Source: an uncultured Thermomicrobiaceae bacterium
Lineage (GTDB): Bacteria; Chloroflexota; Chloroflexia; Thermomicrobiales; Thermomicrobiaceae
Assembly (NCBI GenBank): GCA_938082375.1
Contig: CALKCJ010000002.1
Coordinates: 1-64,000, forward strand
Length of the DNA stretch: 64,000 nucleotides
Direction: 5' to 3'
Below, in pieces: positions 19,648 through 28,575 of this stretch. The notes below the pieces were generated by a model. The model ran no database searches. It saw nothing but the letters and a program-made list of their open reading frames with translations, and was not told where the DNA came from. Numbering within the stretch: the first letter of the stretch is position 1; each line of letters starts with the position of its first letter. A program made the position numbers and the translations under genes.

Positions 19648-19729
19648 CGCGGGGTGAGCCACCTCCAGCAGGTAGCTATGCGGCGCGCGTCTGGATGAGT
19701 AGAATCGGCCGTCAGGAGGGGTGCCGGCA

Positions 19730-20728
19730 TTGGCGATGGACAGCGCTCCAGAAGCAGCGTACACATCCACAACCGCCCATCTGGCAGCGGTCGCCGAGCG
19801 ACAAGAGCGCATCCGGCGCACGCTCGAGGGTGGGCTGGCGCAGGATCGCCGTCGCCGCGTCCGCGAGGGCGTCATTACCAGTAGCCTTTTCCTGGCGGCC
19901 GCAATCTCCGTCCTGACCACCGCCGGGATCATCTACACCCTGGGCATCGAGACGTTTCACTTCTTCCAGCGGGTCTCGATCGTCGACTTCTTGACTGATA
20001 CCCAGTGGACACCGCTGTTCACCGAGAAGCATTTCGGGATTGCGCCACTCGCGGTCGCCACGCTCCTGGTCTCGTCGATCGCGATGCTCGTCTCGCTGCC
20101 CCTCGGGCTACTGGCAGCCATCGGCCTGGCCGAGTACCTGCCACTTCGCCTGGCGCGCGTGATCAAGCCGATCCTCGAGATCCTTGCCGGCGTGCCGACC
20201 GTCGTCTACGGCTATTTCGCGCTGCTCTTCGTGACGCCGCTCCTCCAGCGCTTCATCCCCAACCTGCAGGTCTTCAACGCGCTCTCGGCCGGCTTGGTGA
20301 TGGGGATCATGATCCTGCCGCTGGTGGCCTCGCTCTCGCAGGACGCAATGCTGGCTGTGCCGCAGTCGCTGCGTGAAGCTGCCTACGCGCTGGGTGCGAC
20401 CAAGCTCGAGGTTGTGTGGCGAGTAATCCTGCCAGCCTCGCTCTCGGGCATCGTCGCTTCGTTCATCCTGGCGGTCTCGCGGGCAGTGGGCGAGACGATG
20501 ATCGTCGTGATCGCGATGGGCAACACCCCGCGCCTCTCGTTCAACCCGCTGGAGCAGATGCAGGCGATGACCGCCTACATCGTCCAGGTGAGCCTGGGTG
20601 ACACGCCGCACGGCACGCTCGAGTATCAGACGATCTTCGCCGTCGGCGCGACACTGTTCCTGATCACGATGGTGCTGAACCTGCTGAGCTTCCGCCTGCT
20701 GCGGCGTTTCCGGGAGATCTACCAGTGA
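19730..20728 (+). CDS. pstC: Phosphate ABC-transporter permease PstC
   Basis: Inner-membrane permease of about 332 residues with six predicted helices after a 60-residue cytoplasmic N-terminus. The EAA loop for ATPase contact reads [20 protein letters not shown], and [12 protein letters not shown] is a PstC/PstA hallmark. Start choice is uncertain: AGGAGGGG at 19715-19721 is eight bases from the TTG at 19730, which I prefer, and 14 from the ATG at 19736; GTG at 19721 overlaps the motif. It forms the channel with PstA. Confidence 0.92.
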   Translation: MAMDSAPEAAYTSTTAHLAAVAERQERIRRTLEGGLAQDRRRRVREGVITSSLFLAAAISVLTTAGIIYTLGIETFHFFQRVSIVDFLTDTQWTPLFTEKHFGIAPLAVATLLVSSIAMLVSLPLGLLAAIGLAEYLPLRLARVIKPILEILAGVPTVVYGYFALLFVTPLLQRFIPNLQVFNALSAGLVMGIMILPLVASLSQDAMLAVPQSLREAAYALGATKLEVVWRVILPASLSGIVASFILAVSRAVGETMIVVIAMGNTPRLSFNPLEQMQAMTAYIVQVSLGDTPHGTLEYQTIFAVGATLFLITMVLNLLSFRLLRRFREIYQ

Positions 20729-21630
20729 CGGGTACGCAGCTCAGAACGACCGTGGGGACTGACACCGAATTCCAGCCCCGGCTGCCTCTCCGACGGAAGG
20801 TGGGTGCCGTCTTCGGGGCCTTGACGGTCGTGGCGATGGCGATCGGGCTGCTGACCCTTGCGGCGCTGATCGTCGACGTGGTGCGCGACGGCTGGACGGT
20901 GCTCTCCTGGGACTTCATCCGGAGCTTCCCCTCGCGGCGGCCGAGCGAAGCTGGCATTCGCTCGGCGCTGATCGGCACGGTCTATATCATGGTGCTGGTC
21001 GCGATCATCGCGTTTCCGCTGGGGGTGTCGGCCGCAGTCTACCTGGAAGAATTCGCCCCCAAGAACCGGCTGACGAGCTTCATCGAGCTGAACATCTCGA
21101 ACTTGGCGGCGGTGCCGTCGATCGTCTACGGACTGCTCGGCCTCGGGATCTTCGTGCGCGCGTTGACGCTCGGGCCGAGCCTGATCGCCGGGGCCTTGAC
21201 GCTGATCCTGCTGATCCTGCCGATCATCATTATCGCCGGTCGGGAGGCACTGCGGGCCGTGCCGCCCTCGATCCGCGAGGCCGGCTATGCGTTGGGCGCG
21301 TCGCGCTGGCAGACGGTGCGGATGTTTGTCTTGCCGGTCGCCATGCCCGGTATTCTGACTGGAACCATCTTGGCGCTTTCACGGGCGATCGGAGAGACCG
21401 CCCCGTTGATCACGATCGGCGCGCTCACCTACATTGCCTTCACCCCGAAGAGCCTGCTCGATCCCTTCACCGTGTTGCCGATCCAGATCTATAACTGGGT
21501 GTCGCGCCCTCAGCCAGCCTTCCACCAGCTCGCGGCCGGTGGCATCATCATCCTGCTCGCGATGCTGCTGACCTTCAACGGGCTGGCGATCGTGCTGCGG
21601 GCGCGCTTGCAGCGCCAGATCCGAGACTGA
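20725..21630 (+). CDS. pstA: Phosphate ABC-transporter permease PstA
   Basis: Inner-membrane permease of 301 residues with six predicted helices. It has [14 protein letters not shown], matching the PstA signature, and the EAA loop [20 protein letters not shown]. Its GTG start overlaps the pstC stop (GTGA), showing translational coupling. Confidence 0.94.
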   Translation: MTGTQLRTTVGTDTEFQPRLPLRRKVGAVFGALTVVAMAIGLLTLAALIVDVVRDGWTVLSWDFIRSFPSRRPSEAGIRSALIGTVYIMVLVAIIAFPLGVSAAVYLEEFAPKNRLTSFIELNISNLAAVPSIVYGLLGLGIFVRALTLGPSLIAGALTLILLILPIIIIAGREALRAVPPSIREAGYALGASRWQTVRMFVLPVAMPGILTGTILALSRAIGETAPLITIGALTYIAFTPKSLLDPFTVLPIQIYNWVSRPQPAFHQLAAGGIIILLAMLLTFNGLAIVLRARLQRQIRD

Positions 21631-21642
21631 GAGGGGAAGAGC

Positions 21643-22452
21643 ATGACCGCGCCGACTACCGAGCACCGCCACATCGTCGTTCCCCCGGGCTCAGTCGCGT
21701 TGCGCATCGAGAACCTCTCAGTCTGGTACGCCGCATATCAAGCCATCCGCGACATCTCGATGGTTATTCCAGAGCGGAGTATCACCGCCATCATCGGCCC
21801 CTCGGGCTGCGGCAAAAGCACGCTGCTGCGTGCGCTCAACCGGCTGCACGACACGACACCCGGTGCGCGGGTGGAGGGGCATGTCTGGCGGAACGGGGTC
21901 GACCTTTACGCACCGACGACCGACCCGGTCTGGGTCCGCCGACACATCGGAATGATCTTCCAGCGACCGAACCCGTTTCCCAAGTCGATCTTCGAGAACG
22001 TCGCCTTCGGCCTGCGGGTCAACGGCTACCGGGGCACCGTGGTCGAGCGGGTAGAGCAGGCGTTGCGGGCGGCTGCGCTGTGGGACGAGGTGAAGGACAA
22101 GCTGCACACCAGCGCGCTGGCCCTGTCCGGCGGCCAGCAGCAGCGCTTGTGCATCGCGCGGGCGCTGGCAGTCAAGCCGGAGATCCTACTCATGGACGAG
22201 CCATGCTCAGCGCTCGATCCAGTGGCGACCATGCGGATCGAAGACTTGATGCGCGAGCTGGCGAAGTCGTATACCATCGTCATCGTGACGCACAACATGC
22301 AGCAGGCCTCCCGAGTCTCGGACTACACAGCGTTTATGCTAGCCGGTGAGGATCGGATCGGTGAGCTTATCGAGTACGCGCCGACGCGGGAAATCTTCCT
22401 GCGCCCGCGTGACCGGCGGACTGAGGACTACATTACCGGGCGGATCGGATAG
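21643..22452 (+). CDS. pstB: Phosphate ABC-transporter ATPase PstB (first copy)
   Basis: Cytosolic ATPase of 269 residues. Walker [10 protein letters not shown], signature [15 protein letters not shown], Walker B ILLMDEP and the switch histidine in VTHNMQQA are all present. The segment after Walker B reads DEPCSALDP, with Cys where most PstB have Thr. It energises PstCA. A second pstB follows after 105 bp. Confidence 0.94.
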   Translation: MTAPTTEHRHIVVPPGSVALRIENLSVWYAAYQAIRDISMVIPERSITAIIGPSGCGKSTLLRALNRLHDTTPGARVEGHVWRNGVDLYAPTTDPVWVRRHIGMIFQRPNPFPKSIFENVAFGLRVNGYRGTVVERVEQALRAAALWDEVKDKLHTSALALSGGQQQRLCIARALAVKPEILLMDEPCSALDPVATMRIEDLMRELAKSYTIVIVTHNMQQASRVSDYTAFMLAGEDRIGELIEYAPTREIFLRPRDRRTEDYITGRIG

Positions 22453-22557
22453 CAGCGAGCACGGCCGCGTGCCGCTGTCACCGGCCGAGTGGGTCTCGCT
22501 GGATGTCGCAGTGAGCCGCCGGAGCCTGATCCTTAGCCATGGCAAGGAGCACGGCTG

Positions 22558-23406
22558 ATGAGTGAGCCCCTGGTCTCCGTGACCGTCCGCCAGCGGGAGC
22601 CAGCGCAGAGGCTCGCTGAGCGCGAGGCCGTGGCAGCGAGTATGACCGTTGAGCGCCTCAGCGCGTTCTACGGGAAATTCCAAGCGCTGGCAGATCTCAC
22701 GTTCCCGATCCATCCCGCGGCGGTCACCGCGGTCATCGGGCCGTCAGGCTGCGGCAAGTCCACCTTTATCCGCTGCCTCAACCGCCTGCACGAGCTGACG
22801 CCCGGTGCCCGCGTCAGCGGCCGAGTCCTGCTCGACGGCGTGGATATCTACGATCCCGCCATCGACCCGGCCCGGGTACGCCAGTTGATCGGGATGGTCT
22901 TCCAGAAGCCGAACCCGTTCCCGCACCTCTCCGTCTACGACAACGTGCTCGCCGGCATCCGGCTGCACCGCTCGCGCATCCCCAAACCCCAGGCCGACGA
23001 AATCGTGGAGCGCAGCCTGCGGGCCGCAGTGCTGTGGGACGAGGTCAAAGACAAGCTAGGCGCTCCTGGCTCGTCACTCTCCGGCGGCCAGCAGCAGCGC
23101 CTGTGCATCGCGCGGGCGCTGGCCATCGAGCCGGAGGTGCTGCTGATGGACGAGCCGACCAGCGCGCTCGACCCTATCGCGACCTACCACATCGAGGAGC
23201 TGATCGCCGAGCTGAAGCAGCGCTACACCATCGTCATCGTCACGCACAACATGCAGCAGGCCGCCCGGGTCGCCGACTACGTCGCGTTCTTCCTGGGCGG
23301 CGAGGAGCGAACCGGGCGCCTGATCGAGTTCGACACGGCGGAGCAGATCTTCACCAATCCCAAGCGACGGGAGACCGAGGAGTACATCACCGGCAAGATT
23401 GGGTGA
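22558..23406 (+). CDS. pstB: Phosphate ABC-transporter ATPase PstB (second copy)
   Basis: A 282-residue paralogue of the preceding gene with an additional 20-residue N-terminal tail. Walker [11 protein letters not shown], signature [15 protein letters not shown], Walker [14 protein letters not shown] and [13 protein letters not shown] are intact, so both copies should be active. The two differ most in the helical domain ([16 protein letters not shown] here against [15 protein letters not shown]). Whether they form a heterodimer or alternate is not known. Confidence 0.94.
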   Translation: MSEPLVSVTVRQREPAQRLAEREAVAASMTVERLSAFYGKFQALADLTFPIHPAAVTAVIGPSGCGKSTFIRCLNRLHELTPGARVSGRVLLDGVDIYDPAIDPARVRQLIGMVFQKPNPFPHLSVYDNVLAGIRLHRSRIPKPQADEIVERSLRAAVLWDEVKDKLGAPGSSLSGGQQQRLCIARALAIEPEVLLMDEPTSALDPIATYHIEELIAELKQRYTIVIVTHNMQQAARVADYVAFFLGGEERTGRLIEFDTAEQIFTNPKRRETEEYITGKIG

Positions 23407-23435
23407 GCGGTGGCCGCCCATCAGCGTCGTATACC

Positions 23436-23465
23436 CCGACACGCCACACTCACTGGTGGTACAAT
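23436..23465 (+). promoter_or_regulatory. Candidate promoter of phoU
   Basis: CCGACA (23436-23441) and TACAAT (23460-23465) are 18 bp apart in the 230-bp gap between the second pstB and phoU. The start site would leave a leader of about 165 bases. The remainder of the gap shows no other feature. Confidence 0.42.
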
Positions 23466-23636
23466 GGGGCAAACCGCGCGGCCTCAGACGGATATGGCCA
23501 GCTCGCGGGGCGACGCGAGGCGGCCCGGCAAGTTTTCTGGCCGTGGTCACGCACCCTCGCGAGCGCCAGCGAATGCAGCAGGGCAGAGAGCCAATGCAGC
23601 CAGGATGAGCACGACTCTAGGCAAGGCAGGTGTGTG

Positions 23637-24332
23637 ATGGGTACGGCAATCCGCACGCGAGCCGAGTTTGAGCGCGAGCTGCAGTCGCTGCGTGAGGAGG
23701 TGCTCAACCTCGGCAGCATGGTCGAGAAGGCAGTTCAACGAGCGGTCCAGGCGCTCAAGCACCGGGATGTCGAGCTGGCACGGCAGGTGATCGAGAGCGA
23801 CCAGGAGATCGACGAGCGCACCTATGCGCTGGAGGAGAAGGCGCTCCTCCTCATCGCCACCCAGCAGCCGCTGGCCACCGACCTCCGGATCATCGCGGCA
23901 ACGCTGTTCATTATCAGCGAGCTGGAGCGAATCGGCGACTACGCCGAGGGCATCGCCACGATCGCGCAGCGGCTCGCCGATCGGCCGCCGCTCAAGCCGC
24001 TGATCGATATCCCGCGGATGGCCGAGGTTTCGACCGAGATGTTGCGGGGCAGTCTCGACGCGTTCATCGACCGCGACCTGGAGGCGTGCCGCGCGATCTG
24101 GCGGCGCGACGACGAGGTGGACGCGCTCTACGACCAGGTGTACCGAGAGCTCCTGACCTACATGATCAGTGACCCCTCGACGATCGAGCGAGCCACGTTG
24201 CTTCTCTGGACAGCCCATAACCTGGAGCGGATCGCCGACCGGGTCACCAATATCTGCGAGCGGATCGCCTTCGTGATTACCGGCGACCCACGCGCGCTCC
24301 CGGGCGAAGTCGAACCCGACTACCCGAAGTAA
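23637..24332 (+). CDS. phoU: Phosphate transport regulator PhoU
   Basis: All-helical protein of 231 residues made of two three-helix PhoU repeats. The metal-binding (E/D)xxxD motifs are seen in ELERIGDYAEGIA and NLERIADRVTNICER. It represses the Pho response when phosphate is ample by linking PstB with PhoR. The ATG at 23637 starts the conserved region; the open frame extends far upstream without homology. Confidence 0.94.
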   Translation: MGTAIRTRAEFERELQSLREEVLNLGSMVEKAVQRAVQALKHRDVELARQVIESDQEIDERTYALEEKALLLIATQQPLATDLRIIAATLFIISELERIGDYAEGIATIAQRLADRPPLKPLIDIPRMAEVSTEMLRGSLDAFIDRDLEACRAIWRRDDEVDALYDQVYRELLTYMISDPSTIERATLLLWTAHNLERIADRVTNICERIAFVITGDPRALPGEVEPDYPK

Positions 24333-24407
24333 GAGCGCGCCGCACTGCGGAGGTCTTCAGACTGCCCGCAGCGGCGGGAGAGGCACGCCCGGCATGCCAC
24401 CACATGG

Positions 24408-25058
24408 TCAGACGCTGGTCCCTGCTCCCCCCGCAGCACTGAGACCTCCGGTCCTCGACCGCGCCGGGGCGGCGTCGTCGCTGCCGCTCTCGGTGACCGC
24501 GAGTCGCTGCCGGGCGCGCTGCACGATGCGGCGAACGGTGCGCGGGTGGCAGCCCAAGAGCGCCGCGATTTCCTTGAGGCGCAGTCCGGCGGTCACGTGC
24601 AGCTCGAGCACAAGGAGCTCGTGCTCGGCAAGCGGCGCCAGCGCTTCCACCAGCAGCAGCGCCGGACCAGAGGACTCCGGCGGGTCGAGCTCGTCGAGCG
24701 AGAGCGCTCCGCTTGGGTGGCCGCGCTCCAGCCGGGCGATGGCCTGCTCGAGCATGGCGGGAAACCAGGTAAACAGATAGCCAGCGAAACTTCCCATGCC
24801 CTTCCAGCGGCGAGTCATCTCGCAGAAGACGAGGAACGCTTCTTGCTGGACATCGGCGAACTCGCAGGTGCGGAGCATCGCTCGCCGAGCGCAGCGACGA
24901 GCGAAACGCTCGATCTTGAAGGCGAAGGTCTCGTAGAGCAGGTTGCGCGCAGCCGCCTCCTCCTTGGCGCGGTGTGCCAGGCGGTTGATGGCGGCGTCGA
25001 GCTCGGGTGTCAGGTCAAAGTCAGGAGAAACCGCGTGCCCCTCGATGATGACTGTCAT
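24408..25058 (-). CDS. Sigma-70-like factor (regions 2 and 4)
   Basis: A 216-residue protein. A helical region with CEFADVQQEAFLVFCEM resembles sigma region 2, and LRLKEIAALLGCHPRTVRRI is a region 4 helix-turn-helix. Regions 1 and 3 are absent, so it is ECF-sized, but the linker and N-terminal head (MTVIIEGHAV...) are unlike ordinary ECF factors, and phage- or element-type sigma-like proteins are an alternative. The ATG at 25058 has GGAGG seven bases upstream. No anti-sigma gene lies beside it. It reads in the same direction as dinB and the zinc-ribbon gene but after a 248-bp gap. Confidence 0.75.
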   Translation of the reverse strand: MTVIIEGHAVSPDFDLTPELDAAINRLAHRAKEEAAARNLLYETFAFKIERFARRCARRAMLRTCEFADVQQEAFLVFCEMTRRWKGMGSFAGYLFTWFPAMLEQAIARLERGHPSGALSLDELDPPESSGPALLLVEALAPLAEHELLVLELHVTAGLRLKEIAALLGCHPRTVRRIVQRARQRLAVTESGSDDAAPARSRTGGLSAAGGAGTSV

Positions 25059-25174
25059 GGTCTCGCCTCCATCTCTCCATGCCCGGGCGGCAGGCATGGA
25101 CGCCTGGCGGCAGTGGCGTCCGCTGCTCGCCGGGCCGGCAAGGGAGGCGCTGTCGCGCTCTGAACCGCTGACGT

Positions 25175-25200
25175 ACCCTCAACGGGCTTTAGTCCGAGGA
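25175..25200 (-). repeat. Short hairpin resembling IS200/IS605-type ends
   Basis: In the 248-bp gap before the sigma-like gene the minus strand contains CGGACTAAAGCCCG, a near-palindrome flanked by CCTC and GTTGAGG that can extend the stem. CGGGCTNAAGCCCG-type hairpins are common at the ends of IS200/IS605 elements and their REP derivatives. No transposase or tnpB gene is present, so at most this is a relic. Confidence 0.3.
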
Positions 25201-25306
25201 GTGGCTCTTCGCCTCGCCGTTACCCCCTCCCATCGCGTTGCCGCGACGCGTCCAGGATCGACCCAAAGGATGGGAGACGGGTTATCGGCTACCGGTGCAT
25301 GAAGGC

Positions 25307-25549
25307 TCATTCACCGCGATCTGGAACAGGTGGGTCCAGGGCTCGGAGTTGCAGGACGTGCCGGGTACCGCAGCGCGGGCAGATTGCCTCCAGCCATCCT
25401 TGAGCGACATAGCGCCGCTGACGCACCTTCACCTCGATCCTCCCCGTCTCGTCGTAGATCGCCAGTAGCACCGGCGGGTTGGCGCAGTCACAGACCCAGC
25501 GGAAGCGAAGAGGCGCCTGGTCGCTCGCTTCTATCGATCGACGGGTCAT
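25307..25549 (-). CDS. Small zinc-ribbon protein
   Basis: An 80-residue protein with a probable metal-binding site: CDC near residue 20 and CPRCG near residue 58, separated by a beta-rich segment (ETGRIEVKVRQRRYV). I do not recognise the family. The ATG has GGAGG seven bases upstream, and the gene starts only 21 bp after the dinB stop, so it is probably co-transcribed with dinB and hence SOS-controlled. A nucleic-acid-binding role is a guess. Confidence 0.65.
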   Translation of the reverse strand: MTRRSIEASDQAPLRFRWVCDCANPPVLLAIYDETGRIEVKVRQRRYVAQGWLEAICPRCGTRHVLQLRALDPPVPDRGE

Positions 25550-25570
25550 CGCTCGTCCTCCGTCAGCGCT

Positions 25571-26794
25571 CTACCGGCGTTCGAGGGCCGATACCAGGAG
25601 GCGGGTCGGGCCGACTGAATACCCTGGCCCGGCGCCCAGCCACCGCGAAGCCCCATCTTCAGGGCTAAGACGCGGAGAGAGCCGGTCGAGCGTCTGCAGG
25701 AGCCGCAGCGCGCGTAGCGGTCTGGGATCGAAGAGCGAGCGCTGTACCGCCAGCGGCGTCAGACCGCTTACGCGCACGCCCAGCAGCCGGACCGGACACC
25801 GCCACTCGCCCAGGAGCTCGAAGGCGAGGCCGCGCGCCACCTCGAAGATCTCGCGCCCATCGAACGCCGAGCGGGGCAATCGGCGCTGTCGGCCCAGCGT
25901 CGTGAAGTCGTCGAAACGCATCGTGACGCTCACCACCTGCCCCTGCAGACCCTGCCGACGCATCTCCCTGGCGGTCTTCTCCGCGAGCTCGCGCAGTGCG
26001 CGAGTGACCTCACTGCGGTCGCCGAGGTCGCGGTGGAAGGTGCGCTCGTGCCCGATCGACTTCGGCGCGCGCTTCTCGGGTACGACCGGGCGCGGGTCGA
26101 TCCCCTGGGCCCGCTGGTGCACCTCCTCGGCGCGGCGGCCGAAGACCAGGCACAGCCAGTACGGTGGTACTTGCACGAGCTGGCCGAGCGTGCGCACACC
26201 GAGCTCGCGCAGCCGCTGGGCGGCGTGCGGGCCGATGCCGGGCAGGCAGCTGACCGGCTGGGGGGCGAGAAATGCTGCCCCCTGGCCGGGCGGAACGACC
26301 CGCAGACCGTCCGGCTTGGCGAGATCGGCCGCAACTTTAGCCACCGTCCAGTTGGTGGCGATCCCGACGGTGACGCTCAAGCCGAGCTCCGCGCGCACCT
26401 GGCGGTGCAGCCGCTGGCCGGCTGCCACTGGCTCGTCGGGCCAGCGCACTGTCGGCCCCAGCTCTAGGCACGCCTCATCGATGCTCAGGTGCTCGACGAG
26501 CGCGCTGAGCTCGCCCAGGATGGCGCGGAACTGTTCGGCCCGCCCGCGGTAGTAGGCGAAGTCCACCGGCAGAAAGACCGCCTGCGGGCACAGCCGCTCC
26601 GCCTGGGCGACCGGCATACCCGAGCGGATGCCATAGCGCCGGGCCTCGTAATTGGCCGAGGAGACTACTCCCCGCCCGCCGGGACGCCCGCCGACGATGA
26701 GTGGCTGGCCGCCCAGCTCTGGGCGCCGGCATACCTCGGCGGCGGCGAAGAAGGCGTCAAGGTCTGCATGCAGAACGGCTCGCTGCGCGTCCAC
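25571..26794 (-). CDS. dinB: DNA polymerase IV (Y family)
   Basis: Translesion polymerase of 407 residues. The metal ligands are Asp11 (HADLDAFFAAAE) and Asp106-Glu107 (SIDEACLEL); Cys109 stands where most DinB proteins have Tyr. The steric-gate region, the thumb HhH motif (LPGIGPHAAQRLRELGV) and a little-finger domain follow. No beta-clamp motif is obvious at the very C-terminus, although RSLFDPR near residue 360 is similar to a QxxLF type. The GTG start at 26794 has only a weak Shine-Dalgarno. A strong promoter with a LexA box lies 30-75 bp upstream. Confidence 0.93.
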   Translation of the reverse strand: MDAQRAVLHADLDAFFAAAEVCRRPELGGQPLIVGGRPGGRGVVSSANYEARRYGIRSGMPVAQAERLCPQAVFLPVDFAYYRGRAEQFRAILGELSALVEHLSIDEACLELGPTVRWPDEPVAAGQRLHRQVRAELGLSVTVGIATNWTVAKVAADLAKPDGLRVVPPGQGAAFLAPQPVSCLPGIGPHAAQRLRELGVRTLGQLVQVPPYWLCLVFGRRAEEVHQRAQGIDPRPVVPEKRAPKSIGHERTFHRDLGDRSEVTRALRELAEKTAREMRRQGLQGQVVSVTMRFDDFTTLGRQRRLPRSAFDGREIFEVARGLAFELLGEWRCPVRLLGVRVSGLTPLAVQRSLFDPRPLRALRLLQTLDRLSPRLSPEDGASRWLGAGPGYSVGPTRLLVSALERR

Positions 26795-26826
26795 CCCATC
26801 CCACGCCCTTCCCTAACACCGGATCA

Positions 26827-26838
26827 GAACATCTGTTC
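26827..26838 (-). promoter_or_regulatory. LexA (SOS) operator of dinB
   Basis: GAAC-ATCT-GTTC is a perfect GAAC-N4-GTTC palindrome. On the minus strand it reads CGAACAGATGTTCT, matching the Bacillus LexA/DinR consensus CGAACRNRYGTTYG at all but the last base. It begins two bases after the -10 hexamer and so covers the predicted start site, a standard repressor position. Confidence 0.85.
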
Positions 26839-26840
26839 GT

Positions 26841-26869
26841 ATTCTACGCCGCAAGCCGACTGGTGTCAA
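26841..26869 (-). promoter_or_regulatory. dinB promoter
   Basis: TTGACA (26869-26864) and TAGAAT (26846-26841) are separated by exactly 17 bp. This is the best sigma-70-type promoter seen in the window. The leader to the GTG at 26794 is about 40 bases. Confidence 0.85.
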
Positions 26870-27133
26870 GGGTCATTCGTTGGCCCGGACAGGCTCAGGC
26901 AAGTCTCCTGGTGTGGAGAGGGGGTGAGGGGCACCCGCTTCAGCAGGCGCTCTCCTGGGCCCGGAGCATCGAGCCCCGGTTTAGCCCGCCGTGACGGCCT
27001 CATCCCCTCTGTTCGCACGTGCAGCACACGGCGCGAGAGAGGGGGCCGAAAGATGGCAGCAGGGGAAGCGCTTCGTCCTTATGGGGCGCGTCCCTGCGCG
27101 GGCGATAGATAGCGAGTGCACACGTGCACACAC

Positions 27134-27155
27134 GGGCGACCCGGCCGGGTCGCCC
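27134..27155 (-). terminator. 22-bp perfect palindrome after the E2 gene
   Basis: GGGCGACCCGG is followed directly by its reverse complement, 34 bases beyond the E2 stop. As RNA it forms a GC-rich hairpin suited to ending the E1alpha-E1beta-E2 transcript. No T run follows. Confidence 0.5.
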
Positions 27156-27189
27156 CTTGAGACGTGCGCCTGTTGAAACGACGCGAGGC

Positions 27190-28503
27190 TCAGCGTACCA
27201 GCAGGAGCATCGGGTGCTCCAGCAGGTGCTTGACCTCGGACAGGAACTGGGCCGCGGCAACGCCGTCGGCTACCCGGTGGTCGGTCGAGAGCGTCAGCCG
27301 CATCCGCTGGACGGGTACGAGTTCGCCGCCGTCCCGATAGACCGGCTCCTTGACGATACTCCCGACCGCCAGGATCGCGGCCTGCGGCGGGTTGATGACG
27401 GCGGTGAAGTGCTCGATCAGCCCGTACATACCCAGGTTGCTGATCGTGAACGTCCCGCCCTGGTACTCTTCGGGGCGCAGCTCACCAGCGCGCGCCCGGT
27501 TGATCAGATCCTTGCTCAACCGGGCGATCTCGCCCAGCGGCTTGTGGTCGGCATCGACGATGTACGGCGTGATGAGCCCGTTCTCGAGCGCCACCGCGAT
27601 CGCGATGTCGATCCGCTTGTAGACGCGGAGCTGCGTGCCGGCGAAGCTGGCGTTGAGCCCCCGGTGCTTGCGCAGGGCGAGCGCGCAGGCCTTCACGAGC
27701 ATGTCGGTGATCGAGACCTTCTCCGCCTCGTCGTCGACCTGCTCGTTGATCTGCTTGCGCAGCGCCAGCGCGGCGTCCACCTCCACGACCGTGGTGACGT
27801 AGAAGTGCGGCGCCTGCTGGTGGCTCTCGGCCATGCGCCGGGCGATCGTCTGCCGCATCCGGCTGAGGTCGACCAGCTCGAACTCCGGCAACCCAGGGAT
27901 GACCGGCGCTGGCGGCAGCTCGGGGCGTGGCGGCGCCGCTGGCGCGACCGGTGGGGCCGGAGCGGCCACCTCGACCGGCGGTGCCTCTGGTATGGCCACC
28001 GGTTGGCCGATCAGCGGCAAGAGATCTTCTTTAACGATCCGTCCGCCGGGGCCGCTGCCGCGAACCTGGCTCAGGTCGATCCCGTGCTCCGCGGCAAGCC
28101 GACGCACCAGTGGCGAGGCACGAACCCGTTCGCCCGGCGTGCGCTCGGCCACCGCCTCCGCCGCCTGAGCCACCGGCGCTCCGACCGGCTGTTCAGCCCG
28201 CTCCTCGCGTCGCGCCTTGCCGTCCGCCGCGGCTGCCGGCCCGACGGCGGCTTCGACCTGCTCACCTGGTTCGCCGACGATGGCGATCGGCTGGCCCACC
28301 GGAACGGTCTGCCCTTCCTGCGCGACGAGCTTGAGAAGGACGCCGCTCTCGAACGACTCGATCTCGATGTTCACCTTGTCGGTCTCGATTTCGGCGATCG
28401 GCTCCCCGCGCTCTACGCGGTCACCCTCCCGCTTGAGCCAGCGCAGGATAGTGCCTTCGGTCATGTCATACCCCATCTGGGGCATGACGATCGGCTTGGC
28501 CAT
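27190..28503 (-). CDS. pdhC: Dihydrolipoamide acyltransferase (E2) of a pyruvate/2-oxo acid dehydrogenase
   Basis: Core enzyme of 437 residues that transfers the acyl group to CoA. A lipoyl domain with Lys43 in ETDKV comes first, then an Ala/Glu-rich linker, a peripheral-subunit-binding domain (RASPLVRRLAAEHGIDLSQV), a Pro/Ala linker, and the catalytic domain ending with the DHRVADG active site. It is the third gene of the complex. No E3 (lipoamide dehydrogenase) gene is in the window. The specific substrate (pyruvate, branched-chain oxo acids or acetoin) cannot be fixed, but pyruvate is plausible. Confidence 0.92.
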   Translation of the reverse strand: MAKPIVMPQMGYDMTEGTILRWLKREGDRVERGEPIAEIETDKVNIEIESFESGVLLKLVAQEGQTVPVGQPIAIVGEPGEQVEAAVGPAAAADGKARREERAEQPVGAPVAQAAEAVAERTPGERVRASPLVRRLAAEHGIDLSQVRGSGPGGRIVKEDLLPLIGQPVAIPEAPPVEVAAPAPPVAPAAPPRPELPPAPVIPGLPEFELVDLSRMRQTIARRMAESHQQAPHFYVTTVVEVDAALALRKQINEQVDDEAEKVSITDMLVKACALALRKHRGLNASFAGTQLRVYKRIDIAIAVALENGLITPYIVDADHKPLGEIARLSKDLINRARAGELRPEEYQGGTFTISNLGMYGLIEHFTAVINPPQAAILAVGSIVKEPVYRDGGELVPVQRMRLTLSTDHRVADGVAAAQFLSEVKHLLEHPMLLLVR

Positions 28504-28575
28504 CAGTCGCTCCTCCGCGCTCGTGACTGGCTGAACGCGCTCTCACTTCCGCTAGCCGATAGTCACCGGCTGCGT

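Larger units (their letters stand above)
26795..27189. other. Intergenic region between the PDH operon and dinB, 395 bp
   Basis: From right to left it contains the perfect palindrome at 27134-27155, a G-rich stretch (26915-26931) resembling one arm of the REP-like repeats at 17.0 kb, and the dinB promoter and LexA box. I see no gene in it. Confidence 0.6.
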
